Shown here piece by piece: positions 8,565 to 20,373 of a stretch of DNA of 64,000 nucleotides (the first letter of the stretch is position 1; the number at the start of each line of letters is the position of its first letter). A program made the translations under genes and the position numbers. The notes beneath the pieces are model-generated. The model saw nothing but the letters and a program-made list of their open reading frames with translations. It had not been told where the DNA came from and ran no database searches. Origin of the DNA: Rhodospirillales bacterium (GTDB lineage: Bacteria; Pseudomonadota; Alphaproteobacteria; Rhodospirillales; Defluviicoccaceae); the NCBI GenBank assembly GCA_016712595.1, contig JADJQT010000001.1, positions 2,605,424 through 2,669,423 of the forward strand, given 5' to 3'.

Positions 8565-9965
8565 CTAGAAGTGGACGGCGCGGCCGTAGGCGTCGAGGAC
8601 GGACTCGTGCATCATCTCGGAGAGCGTCGGGTGCGGGAAGACGGTGTGCATAAGCTCCGCCTCGGTGGTCTCCATGGTCTTGGCGATGCCGTAGCCCTGG
8701 ATCAGCTCGGTGACTTCGGCGCCGACCATGTGGGCGCCAAGCAGCTCGCCGGTCTTGGCATCGAAGACGGTCTTGACCATGCCCTCGGGCTCGCCGAGCG
8801 CGATCGCCTTGCCGTTGCCGATGAACGGGAAGCGGCCGACCTTGAGCTGATAGCCCTTGTCCTTGGCCGCCTTCTCGGTCAGCCCGACGCTCGCCACCTG
8901 CGGGCGCGAATAGGTGCAGCCGGGGATATTGGCGGTGACCAGCGGGTGGACGTCGTTGATGCCGGCGATCTTCTCGACGCAGATCACCCCCTCGTGGCTC
9001 GCCTTGTGAGCCAGCCACGGCGGGCCGGCGACGTCGCCGATCGCATAGACGCCGGGCTCGCCGGTGCGGCACCACTCGTCGATGACGATGTGGGTGCGGT
9101 CGACCGCAACCTTGGTGCCTTCGAGGCCGAGGTCCTCGACATTGCCGACGATGCCGACAGCGAGGATCACCCGCTCCGCCGTCACCTCCCAGCTCTTGCC
9201 GCCGCCCTCGAGCGTCGCGGTGACCGAGCCGCCGTTCTTCTTCAGCGACTTCACCGTCGTTGCCGTGTGGATCTTCATTCCCTGCTTTTCGAACTGCTTG
9301 CGGGCGAACGCCGAGATCTCCTCGTCCTCGACCGGCAGCACCCGCTCCAGCACCTCGACCACCGTCACCTCGGCGCCGAGCGAGCGGTAGAAGCTCGCGA
9401 ACTCGATGCCGATGGCGCCCGAACCCACCACCAGCAGCGATTTCGGCATCGCCTCCGGGACCATCGCCTCGAAGTAGGTCCAGATCAGCTTGCCGTCCGG
9501 CTCGAGCCCCGGCAGCGCGCGCGGGCGGGCGCCGGTGGCAAGGATGATGTGCTTGGCGGTCAGGTCGGCGACCGGCTTGCCGTCCTTGGTCACCGCCAGC
9601 TTGCCGGGACCGGCGAGGCGGCCGCGGCCGTCGAACACCGGGACCTTGTTCTTCTTGAGCAGGTGGCCGACGCCGCCGTTGAGCTGCTTGGCCACTTTTC
9701 GCGAACGCTCGACGATCTTCTTGGGATCGAAGGCGAAGTCCTTGACGGTAATGCCGTATTCGCCGGCGTGCTTGATGTTCTCGTAGACTTCCGCCGAGCG
9801 CAGCAGCGCCTTGGTCGGAATGCATCCCCAGTTCAGGCAGATACCGCCGAGGTGCTTTTCCTCGACGATCGCCGCCTTCATGCCGAGCTGGGCGGCGCGG
9901 ATGGCGGTGACGTAGCCGCCGGGACCGGCGCCGACGACGACGACGTCGAACGAAGTGTCAGCCAT
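8565..9965 (-). CDS. lpdA: Dihydrolipoamide dehydrogenase (E3)
   Basis: FAD flavoprotein that reoxidises dihydrolipoamide on E2 using NAD+, here as E3 of the pyruvate dehydrogenase complex. The 466 residues have the expected family length. N-terminal FAD site is VVVGAGPGGYVTAIRAAQLG, and the redox-active disulfide is GGICLNWGCIPTK (C-x4-C). The NAD site is VVGSGAIGIEFASFYRSLG. The C-terminal dimer domain carries the catalytic histidine in HTVFPHPTLSEMMHE. It is the last gene of the pdh operon, beginning 15 bases after the pdhC stop. Confidence 0.96.
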   Translation of the reverse strand: MADTSFDVVVVGAGPGGYVTAIRAAQLGMKAAIVEEKHLGGICLNWGCIPTKALLRSAEVYENIKHAGEYGITVKDFAFDPKKIVERSRKVAKQLNGGVGHLLKKNKVPVFDGRGRLAGPGKLAVTKDGKPVADLTAKHIILATGARPRALPGLEPDGKLIWTYFEAMVPEAMPKSLLVVGSGAIGIEFASFYRSLGAEVTVVEVLERVLPVEDEEISAFARKQFEKQGMKIHTATTVKSLKKNGGSVTATLEGGGKSWEVTAERVILAVGIVGNVEDLGLEGTKVAVDRTHIVIDEWCRTGEPGVYAIGDVAGPPWLAHKASHEGVICVEKIAGINDVHPLVTANIPGCTYSRPQVASVGLTEKAAKDKGYQLKVGRFPFIGNGKAIALGEPEGMVKTVFDAKTGELLGAHMVGAEVTELIQGYGIAKTMETTEAELMHTVFPHPTLSEMMHESVLDAYGRAVHF

Positions 9966-9980
9966 AATCTTCGCCCTTCC

Positions 9981-11285
9981 CTACAACATCATCCGCAGCG
10001 GATCTTCGATCAGCTTTTTGAACACCTGCAGGTATTCGGCGCCGGCGGCACCATCGACCGCGCGGTGATCGATCGACAGCGTGCAACTCATCATCGTCGC
10101 CACGGCGAGCGCACCGTCCTTGACCACCGGCCGCTTCTCGGCGGCACCGACGGCGAGCAGGCAGGCCTGCGGCGGGTTGATGATCGCCGCGAAGTCCTTG
10201 ACGCCGTACATGCCGAGGTTGGAGATGGTAAAGCAGCCGCCCTGGTATTCCTCCGGCATCAGCTTGCCGTCGCGCGCCCGCTTGGCGAGGAACTTGACCT
10301 CGTTGGAGATGGCGGCGAGGCCCTTGAGGTCGGCGTTCTTGACGATCGGCGTGATCAGCCCGTTGGGGGTGGCGACGGCAACCGAAACGTCGACGCTCTG
10401 GTAGTAGCGGATCGCTTCTTCGGTCCACGCGCAATTCGCGTTCGGATAGGCGCGCAGCGCCAGGGCGACGGCACGGACTACGAAGTCGTTGACCGAGATC
10501 TTCCAGGCGCCCTCGCCCTCCGGCGAACGGCCGTTCAACTCCTCGCGCAGCTTGAGCAGGGCTTCGAGGTCACAGTCGATGGTCAGGTAGAAGTGCGGGA
10601 TATCGCGCTTGGCCGCGCCGAGGCGCTTGGCGATGACCTTGCGCATGCTGCTGTTCGGCACCTCGACGTAGGCCGGGCCTGGTTCCGCCGGAGCCGGCTT
10701 GGCCGCAGGAGCTGCCGCGGGGGCTGCCGCAGGAGCCGGGGCCGGCTTGGGAGCCGACTTGGCTTTTTCGACGTCCGCCTTGACGATGCGGCCGTGCGGG
10801 CCGCTGCCGGTGATGGTGCCAAGATCGAGGCCGGCTTCCTTGGCGAGGCGACGGGCGAGCGGGCTGGCAAAGACGCGCCCACCACCCTCGGGTTTCGCCG
10901 CGCTCGTCGGTGCCGGCGATGGCGCAGGGGCCGCGGGCGCGCTCCCAGCCTCGGCCGGCGCCCCGGTTGCCGCCGGTGCTGCCGTCGTCGGAGCGGTTGC
11001 GGGGGCGGCCGTAGCGGCGGCATCGAGCGCCGAGGCATCCTCCCCTTCTTCGAGCAACAGCGCGATCGGCGCGTTGACGGCAACGCCCTCGGTGCCGGCG
11101 GGCACGAGGATCTTGCCGAGCACGCCTTCGTCGACGGCTTCAACCTCCATCGTCGCCTTGTCGGTTTCGATCTCGCACAGCACGTCGCCGGAGGCGACCG
11201 GATCACCCTCGTTCTTGGTCCATTTCGCCAGCTTGCCCTCGGTCATCGTCGGCGAGAGGGCCGGCATCAGCACTTGAATCGGCAT
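9981..11285 (-). CDS. pdhC: Pyruvate dehydrogenase E2, dihydrolipoamide acetyltransferase
   Basis: Core subunit that transfers the acetyl group from lipoyl-lysine to CoA. The 434 residues start at ATG 11285. Domains in order: lipoyl domain (residues 1-78, modified lysine in ETDKATMEVEA); an alanine/proline-rich linker; peripheral-subunit-binding domain (FASPLARRLAKEAG, about 130-170); a second Ala/Pro linker; and the catalytic acyltransferase domain with the active-site motif SIDHRAVDGAAGAEYL. A longer frame to 11411 adds only residues antisense to the E1-beta tail and is rejected. It lies between pdhB and lpdA in one operon. Confidence 0.96.
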   Translation of the reverse strand: MPIQVLMPALSPTMTEGKLAKWTKNEGDPVASGDVLCEIETDKATMEVEAVDEGVLGKILVPAGTEGVAVNAPIALLLEEGEDASALDAAATAAPATAPTTAAPAATGAPAEAGSAPAAPAPSPAPTSAAKPEGGGRVFASPLARRLAKEAGLDLGTITGSGPHGRIVKADVEKAKSAPKPAPAPAAAPAAAPAAKPAPAEPGPAYVEVPNSSMRKVIAKRLGAAKRDIPHFYLTIDCDLEALLKLREELNGRSPEGEGAWKISVNDFVVRAVALALRAYPNANCAWTEEAIRYYQSVDVSVAVATPNGLITPIVKNADLKGLAAISNEVKFLAKRARDGKLMPEEYQGGCFTISNLGMYGVKDFAAIINPPQACLLAVGAAEKRPVVKDGALAVATMMSCTLSIDHRAVDGAAGAEYLQVFKKLIEDPLRMML

Positions 11286-11301
11286 GATGGTCTCCCCCGG
11301 C

Positions 11302-12669
11302 CTAGCGATAGCAGACGTCTTTGGCGGCACGGACGACCCAGTCCGGCTGCGGCAGAGCGAGCTTTTCGAGGTTGGCGGCGTAGGGCATCGGCACGTCGGC
11401 GCCGCAGACACGCACCACCGGCGCGTCGAGGTAGTCGAACGCGTGCTCCATCATCAGCGCCGCCATCTCCGATCCCATGCCGGCGACCGGCCAGCCTTCC
11501 TCGACGCTGACCAGGCGATTGGTGCGCTTGACCGAGGCGACGATGGTCTCAACGTCGAGCGGGCGCAGCGAGCGCAGGTTGATCACCTCGGCATCGATGC
11601 CGTCGGCGGCGAGAAGCTGCGCCGCCTCGAGGGCGACACCGACCATGCGCGAGAACGCGGTGATGGTGACATCCTTGCCCGGCTTTTCGATCTTGGCGCG
11701 GCCGATGGGAATGAGGAAATCGGGGTCGGTCGGAACCTCGAAGTGCTGGCCGTACATGATCTCGTTCTCAAGGACGATGACCGGATTGGGATCGCGGATC
11801 GCCGCCTTCAAGAGGCCCTTAGCATCGGTGCCGGACCATGGGGCCACCACCTTGAGACCGGGGCAGTGGGCGTACCACGAGGCGTAGCACTGCGAGTGCT
11901 GGGCGGCGACGCGGGCGGCGGCGCCGTTGGGACCGCGGAAGACGATCGGCGCGCCGAGCTTGCCGCCGGCCATATAAAGCGTCTTGGCGGCGGAGTTGAG
12001 GATCTGGTCGATCGCCTGCATGGCGAAGTTGAAAGTCATGAACTCGACAATCGGCTTCATGCCGGCCATCGCCGCACCGACGCCGAGACCGGCGAAGCCC
12101 ATCTCGGTGATCGGGGTGTCGATCACCCGCTTGTCGCCGAACTCGTCGAGCAGGCCCTGGCTGACCTTGTAGGCACCCTGGTATTGGGCGACTTCCTCGC
12201 CCATCAGCACCACCTCGTTATCGCGGCGCATCTCTTCGGCCATGGCGTCGCGCAAGGCTTCGCGCACCGTCATCTTCGCCGTGGGTCCGGTATATTCCAC
12301 TTCCGGCGGCGCCGCCGCGACAGGCAATTCCTTCGGGGCCGGCGTCGATGCCGGAGCCGCGCCCGAATCCTTCGGTCCGGCGTCCGCCGCCGCAGCCGGC
12401 GCCGCGTCGAGCGCCGAGGCGTCCTCACCCTCGGCCAGCAGCAGCGCGATCGGTGCGTTGACCGCAACGTTTTCGGTGCCGGCTGGCACCAGGATGCGGC
12501 CGAGCGTACCTTCGTCGACCGCCTCGACCTCCATCGTCGCCTTATCGGTCTCGATTTCGCACAGCACGTCGCCCGAAGCGACCTTATCCCCCTCGTTCTT
12601 CGCCCACTTGGCGAGCTTGCCTTCGGTCATGGTCGGCGATAACGCCGGCATGAGAATTTGAATCGGCAT
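11302..12669 (-). CDS. pdhB: Pyruvate dehydrogenase E1 beta subunit with N-terminal lipoyl domain
   Basis: Beta subunit of the heterotetrameric E1 that decarboxylates pyruvate with thiamine diphosphate. The 455-residue protein begins at ATG 12669 with a full lipoyl domain almost identical to that of the adjacent E2 (MPALSPTMTEGKLAKW, lysine in ETDKATMEVEA). An Ala/Pro linker follows, then the transketolase-like E1-beta domain (MTVREALRDAMAEEM, about residue 135 onward). Fusion of a lipoyl domain to E1-beta is a known alphaproteobacterial trait. Its near identity to the E2 lipoyl domain suggests duplication or gene conversion within the operon. Confidence 0.95.
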   Translation of the reverse strand: MPIQILMPALSPTMTEGKLAKWAKNEGDKVASGDVLCEIETDKATMEVEAVDEGTLGRILVPAGTENVAVNAPIALLLAEGEDASALDAAPAAAADAGPKDSGAAPASTPAPKELPVAAAPPEVEYTGPTAKMTVREALRDAMAEEMRRDNEVVLMGEEVAQYQGAYKVSQGLLDEFGDKRVIDTPITEMGFAGLGVGAAMAGMKPIVEFMTFNFAMQAIDQILNSAAKTLYMAGGKLGAPIVFRGPNGAAARVAAQHSQCYASWYAHCPGLKVVAPWSGTDAKGLLKAAIRDPNPVIVLENEIMYGQHFEVPTDPDFLIPIGRAKIEKPGKDVTITAFSRMVGVALEAAQLLAADGIDAEVINLRSLRPLDVETIVASVKRTNRLVSVEEGWPVAGMGSEMAALMMEHAFDYLDAPVVRVCGADVPMPYAANLEKLALPQPDWVVRAAKDVCYR

Positions 12670-12712
12670 GCGCGTGTCTCCCGGACGGCCTATCGCCGCA
12701 GAGTCTGTTGGT

Positions 12713-13738
12713 TCAGGCTTCGATGAGGACGTCGGTCCACAGTTCTTTCGGATCGGGCTCCGGGCTCGACTGGGCGAACTCCGCGGCCTCGTTGATGATG
12801 GCTTTGACCTCGCGATCGATCTCCTTGAAGGCGGCCTCGTCACCCATGCCTTTGGTTTCCATGTAGGCGCGCAAGCCATCGATGGGGTCGTGCTCCTTAC
12901 GGAAGGTGGTGACCTCCTCCTTGCTGCGGTACTTGGCGGGATCGGACATCGAGTGGCCACGATAGCGATAGGTGTTCATCTCCATCACGTAGGGGCCCTT
13001 GCCGGCGCGAACGTGGGCGATCACCTCGTCACCCGCCGCCTTCACTGCCAGCACGTCCATGCCGTCGACCGGAATTCCCGGAATGCCGAAGGCTTCGCCG
13101 CGGCGAAACAGCTCGGTCGTCGCCGAAGACCGCTGCACCGAGGTACCCATAGCGTAGCGATTGTTCTCGATGACGTAGATGATCGGCAGCTTCCACAGGC
13201 TGGCCATATTGAAGGCCTCATAGACCTGGCCCTGGTTGGCGGCGCCGTCGCCGAAATAGCAGAAGTTAATGCCGCCATCGCCCCGGTACTTATGGGCGAA
13301 CGCCAGCCCGGTGCCGAGCGGCACCGAGGCGCCGACGATGCCATGGCCGCCATAGAAACGCTTCTCGCGGCTGAACATGTGCATCGAGCCGCCCTTGCCG
13401 CGGGAATACCCGCCGATGCGACCGGTAAGCTCCGCCATGACCCCTTTAGGATCCATGCCGGTGGCCAGCATGTGGCCGTGATCGCGATAGGTGGTGATCA
13501 CCGAGTCGGTTTCCGCCGACGCCGCGGCCTGCAGGCCGACGACCACGGCTTCCTGGCCGATGTAGAGATGACAAAAGCCGCCGATAAGGCCCATGCCATA
13601 GAGCTGGCCGGCCTTTTCCTCGAAGCGGCGGATCAGCAGCATCTCGCGGTAATAGGTCAAGAGCTGGTCGCGGTCCAGCGTCGGCTGGGGGTGCGTGGTG
13701 GACTCGGTGCCGCTGCTGGCGGCTGCCTCCGCTGCCAT
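12713..13738 (-). CDS. pdhA: Pyruvate dehydrogenase E1 alpha subunit
   Basis: Thiamine-diphosphate-dependent alpha subunit that works with pdhB. ATG at 13738 is chosen because AAAGGAGGAG lies just upstream, giving 341 residues; starts at 13777 and 13768 are in frame but lack a site. Key features are GFCHLYIGQEAVVVG near residue 55, the ThDP/Mg motif GDGAANQGQVYEAFNMA, and the phosphorylation-loop-like RYRGHSMSDPAKYR near the C-terminus. It is the first gene of the operon pdhA-pdhB-pdhC-lpdA, with 43 bases to pdhB. Confidence 0.96.
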   Translation of the reverse strand: MAAEAAASSGTESTTHPQPTLDRDQLLTYYREMLLIRRFEEKAGQLYGMGLIGGFCHLYIGQEAVVVGLQAAASAETDSVITTYRDHGHMLATGMDPKGVMAELTGRIGGYSRGKGGSMHMFSREKRFYGGHGIVGASVPLGTGLAFAHKYRGDGGINFCYFGDGAANQGQVYEAFNMASLWKLPIIYVIENNRYAMGTSVQRSSATTELFRRGEAFGIPGIPVDGMDVLAVKAAGDEVIAHVRAGKGPYVMEMNTYRYRGHSMSDPAKYRSKEEVTTFRKEHDPIDGLRAYMETKGMGDEAAFKEIDREVKAIINEAAEFAQSSPEPDPKELWTDVLIEA

Positions 13739-13945
13739 CGATCTCCTCCTTTGCGGAATGTTCGCCATCGCGGGCAAGATTAAGGACCCGGTTGAGCTAC
13801 GCGATGACGGGAAATGTGTTTAGTTACGTCATGCTATTGCGGCCAACTCTGAAACTCAAGCCGAATGCGCGACCTTGGTCGTAGGATATAGCGGTGGGGC
13901 GCACTGGAATTGCGACAGAGGTCGGGCGGCGAAGAACTGTTTACA

Positions 13946-16894
<2,949 letters not shown>

Positions 16895-16936
16895 ACCGGT
16901 CGGGATGATGACGGCAGCGATCGACGGTCGATCAGC

Positions 16937-17266
16937 CTAGCGAGGAGGCAGCCGGCCGTCGTCGATAATCACGGTTTCATCCGGCAGGCCGTAATTCAGC
17001 AGGCGCCGGGCTTCCTCGTCGAGCATATCGGGATCGAGACTACCGGGATTAAGCAGCTTCGCCCGGCGCTCGAGTGCCTCGCGCTCCTCCTTGATCGCGT
17101 CATATTCCGCCCGCGCGGCGGCAACCTCTTGCTGCTTTGCCCGCAGCGCCAGCACCCCGCGATCGCCATTGATCCCGTGGTAGGCGAAGTAAAGGACCGC
17201 AGCGACGCCGAATGCGGGAAACAGCACGTGGCGCGCGCGAATGCGCAATTCTCCGAGCATGCTCAT
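16937..17266 (-). CDS. ftsB: FtsB/DivIC-family septum formation protein
   Basis: Small bitopic division protein of 109 residues that would pair with FtsL and FtsQ at the septum. It has a short basic N-terminus (ELRIRARH), one transmembrane helix (VLFPAFGVAAVLYFAYHGI) and the family G-x-R-G-x-L motif (GDRGVLALRAK). A coiled coil (QQEVAAARAEYDAIKEERE) follows, then the LNPGSLDPDMLDEEARRLL segment. The ATG at 17266 follows GGGGAG by 7 bases; a further ATG lies two codons later. It is downstream of eno, an order common in alphaproteobacteria. Confidence 0.88.
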   Translation of the reverse strand: MSMLGELRIRARHVLFPAFGVAAVLYFAYHGINGDRGVLALRAKQQEVAAARAEYDAIKEEREALERRAKLLNPGSLDPDMLDEEARRLLNYGLPDETVIIDDGRLPPR

Positions 17267-17517
17267 AACGCGGCTCCCCAATCTCCCGGTCCACCAACGC
17301 AACCACACCGAAGCCTTCCGCGGTTAAGGCTTCGGCGTAGCGGCGGCAGGTCTGGACGAAGAGTATTGCAGCAGCGCTGTCATGCGATAGCGCCGATCGC
17401 CAAACGCGGCCGCGCAAACCGCTGCAGCGCGCCCGAGCCGGCCCTCGAGTGATGAGAATCAATCGCTTCGGGGCGGCTTCACCAGCCGCCCCGACAGCGA
17501 GAACGGGCCGACTTCGC

Positions 17518-18798
17518 CTACAGCCGGCGAAGCGCTCCCCGACCGGCATAGCGCGCCGCCGATCCAAGCTGCTCTTCGATTCGGATGAGCTGATTGTATT
17601 TGGCGATGCGATCCGAGCGGCTGAGAGAGCCGGTCTTGATCTGCCCGGCGTTGGTCGCAACCGCGATATCGGCGATCGTCGAGTCCTCGGTCTCGCCGGA
17701 GCGGTGCGAGATCACCGCGGTATAGGAGGCCTTGTGCGCCATCTCGACCGCCGACAGCGTCTCGGTCAGCGAGCCGATCTGGTTGACCTTGACCAGGATC
17801 GAGTTGGCGATGCCCTTCTCGATGCCGTCCGACAGGCGCGTGACGTTGGTGACGAACAGATCGTCGCCGACGAGCTGGCACTTGGAGCCAAGTTCCTCGG
17901 TGAGGATCTTCCAGCCTTCCCAGTCGTCCTCAGCCATGCCGTCCTCGATGGTGACGATCGGAAAGCGGCTGACCAGATCGGCGAGCAGCTTGGCGTTGCC
18001 GGCGGCGTCAAGCGACTTGCCCTCGCCGACGAGCTCGTACTTGCCGTTTTTGAAGTATTCGGACGACGCGCAGTCGAGGCCGAGGAACACGTCCTCGCCG
18101 GGCTCGAAGCCAGCCGCCTCGATCGCCTTGACGATGAACGCAAGCGCGTCATCGGCGCTCTTCAGGTTGGGGGCGAAGCCGCCTTCATCACCAACGTTGG
18201 TGTTGTGGCCGGCATCCTTCAGCGCCTTCTTCAGCGCGTGGAAGACCTCGGCGCCAATGCGCACCGCCTCGGCGATCGAGCCGGCGCCGACGGGAAGGAT
18301 CATGAATTCTTGGAAGTCGATCGGATTGTCGGCATGGGCGCCGCCGTTGACGATGTTCATCATCGGAACCGGAAGCAGCCGTGCCTGGGTGCCGCCGATA
18401 TAACGGTAGAGCGGAAGCTCGGCTTCCTGCGCTGCCGCCTTGGCGATGGCCATGCTGACGCCGAGAATGGCGTTGGCTCCAAGCCGTCCCTTGTTCGAGG
18501 TGCCGTCGAGATCGATCATCGTCTGGTCGATCGCTACCTGATCGCTGGCATCCATGCCCGAGATGGCGTCGAAGATCTCGCCATTGACCGAGGCGACCGC
18601 CTTGGTCACGCCCTTGCCGAGATAGCGCTTCTTGTCGCCGTCGCGCAGTTCCACCGCCTCGTGAACGCCCGTGGACGCGCCCGACGGAACCGCCGCACGA
18701 CCCATCGCGCCGCTTTCCAGGGTTACGTCCACTTCCACGGTCGGATTGCCGCGGCTATCGAGAATTTCACGCGCCGTTACGTCGATAATTTCGCTCAT
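17518..18798 (-). CDS. eno: Enolase
   Basis: Glycolytic enzyme converting 2-phosphoglycerate to phosphoenolpyruvate in the cytosol. The 426 residues match the family length. Visible hallmarks are ILDSRGNPTVEVDV at the N-terminus, GASTGVHEAVELRD, the catalytic glutamate region VGDEGGFAPNL, the Mg ligands in LGLDCA and IEDGMAEDDW, and SHRSGETEDSTIADIAV near the C-terminus. It starts at ATG 18798 and lies upstream of ftsB. The neighbouring tpiA is a glycolytic gene reading the other way. Confidence 0.97.
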   Translation of the reverse strand: MSEIIDVTAREILDSRGNPTVEVDVTLESGAMGRAAVPSGASTGVHEAVELRDGDKKRYLGKGVTKAVASVNGEIFDAISGMDASDQVAIDQTMIDLDGTSNKGRLGANAILGVSMAIAKAAAQEAELPLYRYIGGTQARLLPVPMMNIVNGGAHADNPIDFQEFMILPVGAGSIAEAVRIGAEVFHALKKALKDAGHNTNVGDEGGFAPNLKSADDALAFIVKAIEAAGFEPGEDVFLGLDCASSEYFKNGKYELVGEGKSLDAAGNAKLLADLVSRFPIVTIEDGMAEDDWEGWKILTEELGSKCQLVGDDLFVTNVTRLSDGIEKGIANSILVKVNQIGSLTETLSAVEMAHKASYTAVISHRSGETEDSTIADIAVATNAGQIKTGSLSRSDRIAKYNQLIRIEEQLGSAARYAGRGALRRL

Positions 18799-19129
18799 GA
18801 TTTCGAGCTCCTCTCCCCTCGGAAGGACTAACTGTCGGTTTGTTCTGCTCTACGCTGGCCCAAGGTCCGCCCGCGGACGCCGACAGAGACATACCGCCCG
18901 GTGGTTAGGGTGGCAAGCGCGGCAGGGTGACGTCGATAAAAAGCAATCGCAATCATCGCCAGGGCGCAAGCGCTGACGCAGGCTTGCGGGTAATGCTTCG
19001 ACGACGTAGGGGTTGGAACGCCCGCGGCGCCTATGCTAAAGAGGCGCCGAACTTCAAGAGGCCTCGCCGTCGTCCGCGCGTTCGCGCCGGCGCCGAGGCC
19101 CGAACGAATTCCGCAGGGGAGAGAGAGCA
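18799..19129. other. Divergent control region between eno and tpiA
   Basis: These 331 bases separate divergent glycolytic genes and presumably carry both promoters. The GGAAC at 19015 has no CGTT at 16-17 bases. A purine-rich ribosome site (GGGGAGAGAGAG) precedes the tpiA ATG. No gene or RNA is recognised. Confidence 0.5.
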
Positions 19130-19891
19130 ATGGCGCGTCGCAAACTGATCGCCGGGAACTGGAAGATGAACGGGCTCAAAGCCGATGGCGTGGCGCTGGC
19201 CTCTGAGATCGCAAAGCGGCTGAAAGCCGCCTCGCCGGCTCGCTACGACATGCTCGTCTGCCCGCCGTTCACCCTCGTTTCCCCCGTGCTCGACGCGGTC
19301 GCCGGTTCCGACGTCATCGTCGGCGGCCAGGACTGCCACATGAAGGAGAAGGGCGCGCACACCGGCGATACCAGCGCCTACATGCTTAAGGATCTCGGTT
19401 GCGGCGCGGCGATCGTCGGCCACTCCGAACGGCGCACCAACCATGGCGAGACCGATGCCATCATCAAGTCAAAGGCCGAGGCGGCCCTGGCTGCCGGCCT
19501 CGTCGCCATTGTCTGCATCGGCGAGACGCTCGAAGAGCGCGATGCCGGCAAGACGCTCGAGATCAACCGCACCCAGCTCCTCGGCTCGCTGCCGGACGGC
19601 GCGACCGCCGAAAACACTGTCGTCGCTTACGAGCCGGTGTGGGCGATCGGTACCGGGCGGACGGCAACTCCGGAACAGGCGCAAGAAGTGCACGCGATGA
19701 TCCGCGCCGAACTCGTCACCAAGCTCGGACAGGCCATCGCCGACGGCATGCGCGTGCTCTACGGTGGCTCGATGAACCCGAAGAATGCCGCCGAACTGCT
19801 GGCGCTCCCCGACATCGACGGCGGTCTGATCGGCGGTGCCTCGCTCAAGGCCGATGACTTCTTCGCCGTCGCCGAAGGCTCGCCGAAGTAA
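19130..19891 (+). CDS. tpiA: Triosephosphate isomerase
   Basis: Interconverts dihydroxyacetone phosphate and glyceraldehyde 3-phosphate. The 253 residues have the expected length. Landmarks are IAGNWKMNG (substrate lysine), GHSERR (catalytic histidine), VVAYEPVWAIGTG (catalytic glutamate) and YGGSMNPKNAAEL (phosphate-binding loop). ATG at 19130 follows a long GA-rich ribosome site. It is followed by secG and pyrG in the usual alphaproteobacterial order. Confidence 0.97.
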   Translation: MARRKLIAGNWKMNGLKADGVALASEIAKRLKAASPARYDMLVCPPFTLVSPVLDAVAGSDVIVGGQDCHMKEKGAHTGDTSAYMLKDLGCGAAIVGHSERRTNHGETDAIIKSKAEAALAAGLVAIVCIGETLEERDAGKTLEINRTQLLGSLPDGATAENTVVAYEPVWAIGTGRTATPEQAQEVHAMIRAELVTKLGQAIADGMRVLYGGSMNPKNAAELLALPDIDGGLIGGASLKADDFFAVAEGSPK

Positions 19892-19936
19892 CCGATTACG
19901 GTCAATCATTCCTCAGGTCGCATAGCCGCTCAGCCG

Positions 19937-20260
19937 ATGATTAACGTTCTGCTCGTCATCCACCTTCTCGTTGCCGTCTCCCTCGTCGGCATCGTCTTGC
20001 TCCAACGCAGCGAGGGTGGAGCGCTCGGCATCGGCGGTGGAGGCGGCGGAATGGGCGGATTTCTCAGCGGCCGCAGCACGGCCAACTTGCTGACCCGCTC
20101 GACCGCAATCCTGGCCGCGGTCTTCATCATCACCAGTCTTGGCCTCGCCCGCCTCGCTGGCGGCCATCATGTTCCGAAGTCGATTCTCGACGAACCTGCC
20201 CCGGCTCCGCTTGAGGAGCCGGCCCAGCCGGCGGAGCCTACCGCGCCGATCGCTCGCTAA
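19937..20260 (+). CDS. secG: SecG preprotein translocase subunit
   Basis: Small auxiliary subunit of the SecYEG channel. The 107 residues comprise a first membrane helix (VLLVIHLLVAVSLVGIVLLQ), the conserved QRSEGGALGIGG loop with a glycine stretch and FLSGRSTANLLTRST, a second helix (AILAAVFIITSLGLARLA), and a proline/alanine/glutamate-rich C-terminal tail typical of alphaproteobacteria. It begins 45 bases after tpiA. Confidence 0.95.
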   Translation: MINVLLVIHLLVAVSLVGIVLLQRSEGGALGIGGGGGGMGGFLSGRSTANLLTRSTAILAAVFIITSLGLARLAGGHHVPKSILDEPAPAPLEEPAQPAEPTAPIAR

Positions 20261-20373
20261 GAGGCGAAGATCAACGCGTTTCGCCGGGCGCCGGTGACCC
20301 GCATGGGTAGATTTTGTCGCTACGTGACGCGCCCTTTCCAGGGCGTCCTCGATTACCGTATAACGTAGTCCCC

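Noticed and set aside
8571..11510. 979-codon plus-strand frame
   Set aside because: It is antisense to lpdA and pdhC; the long frame is a side effect of GC-rich codon bias.
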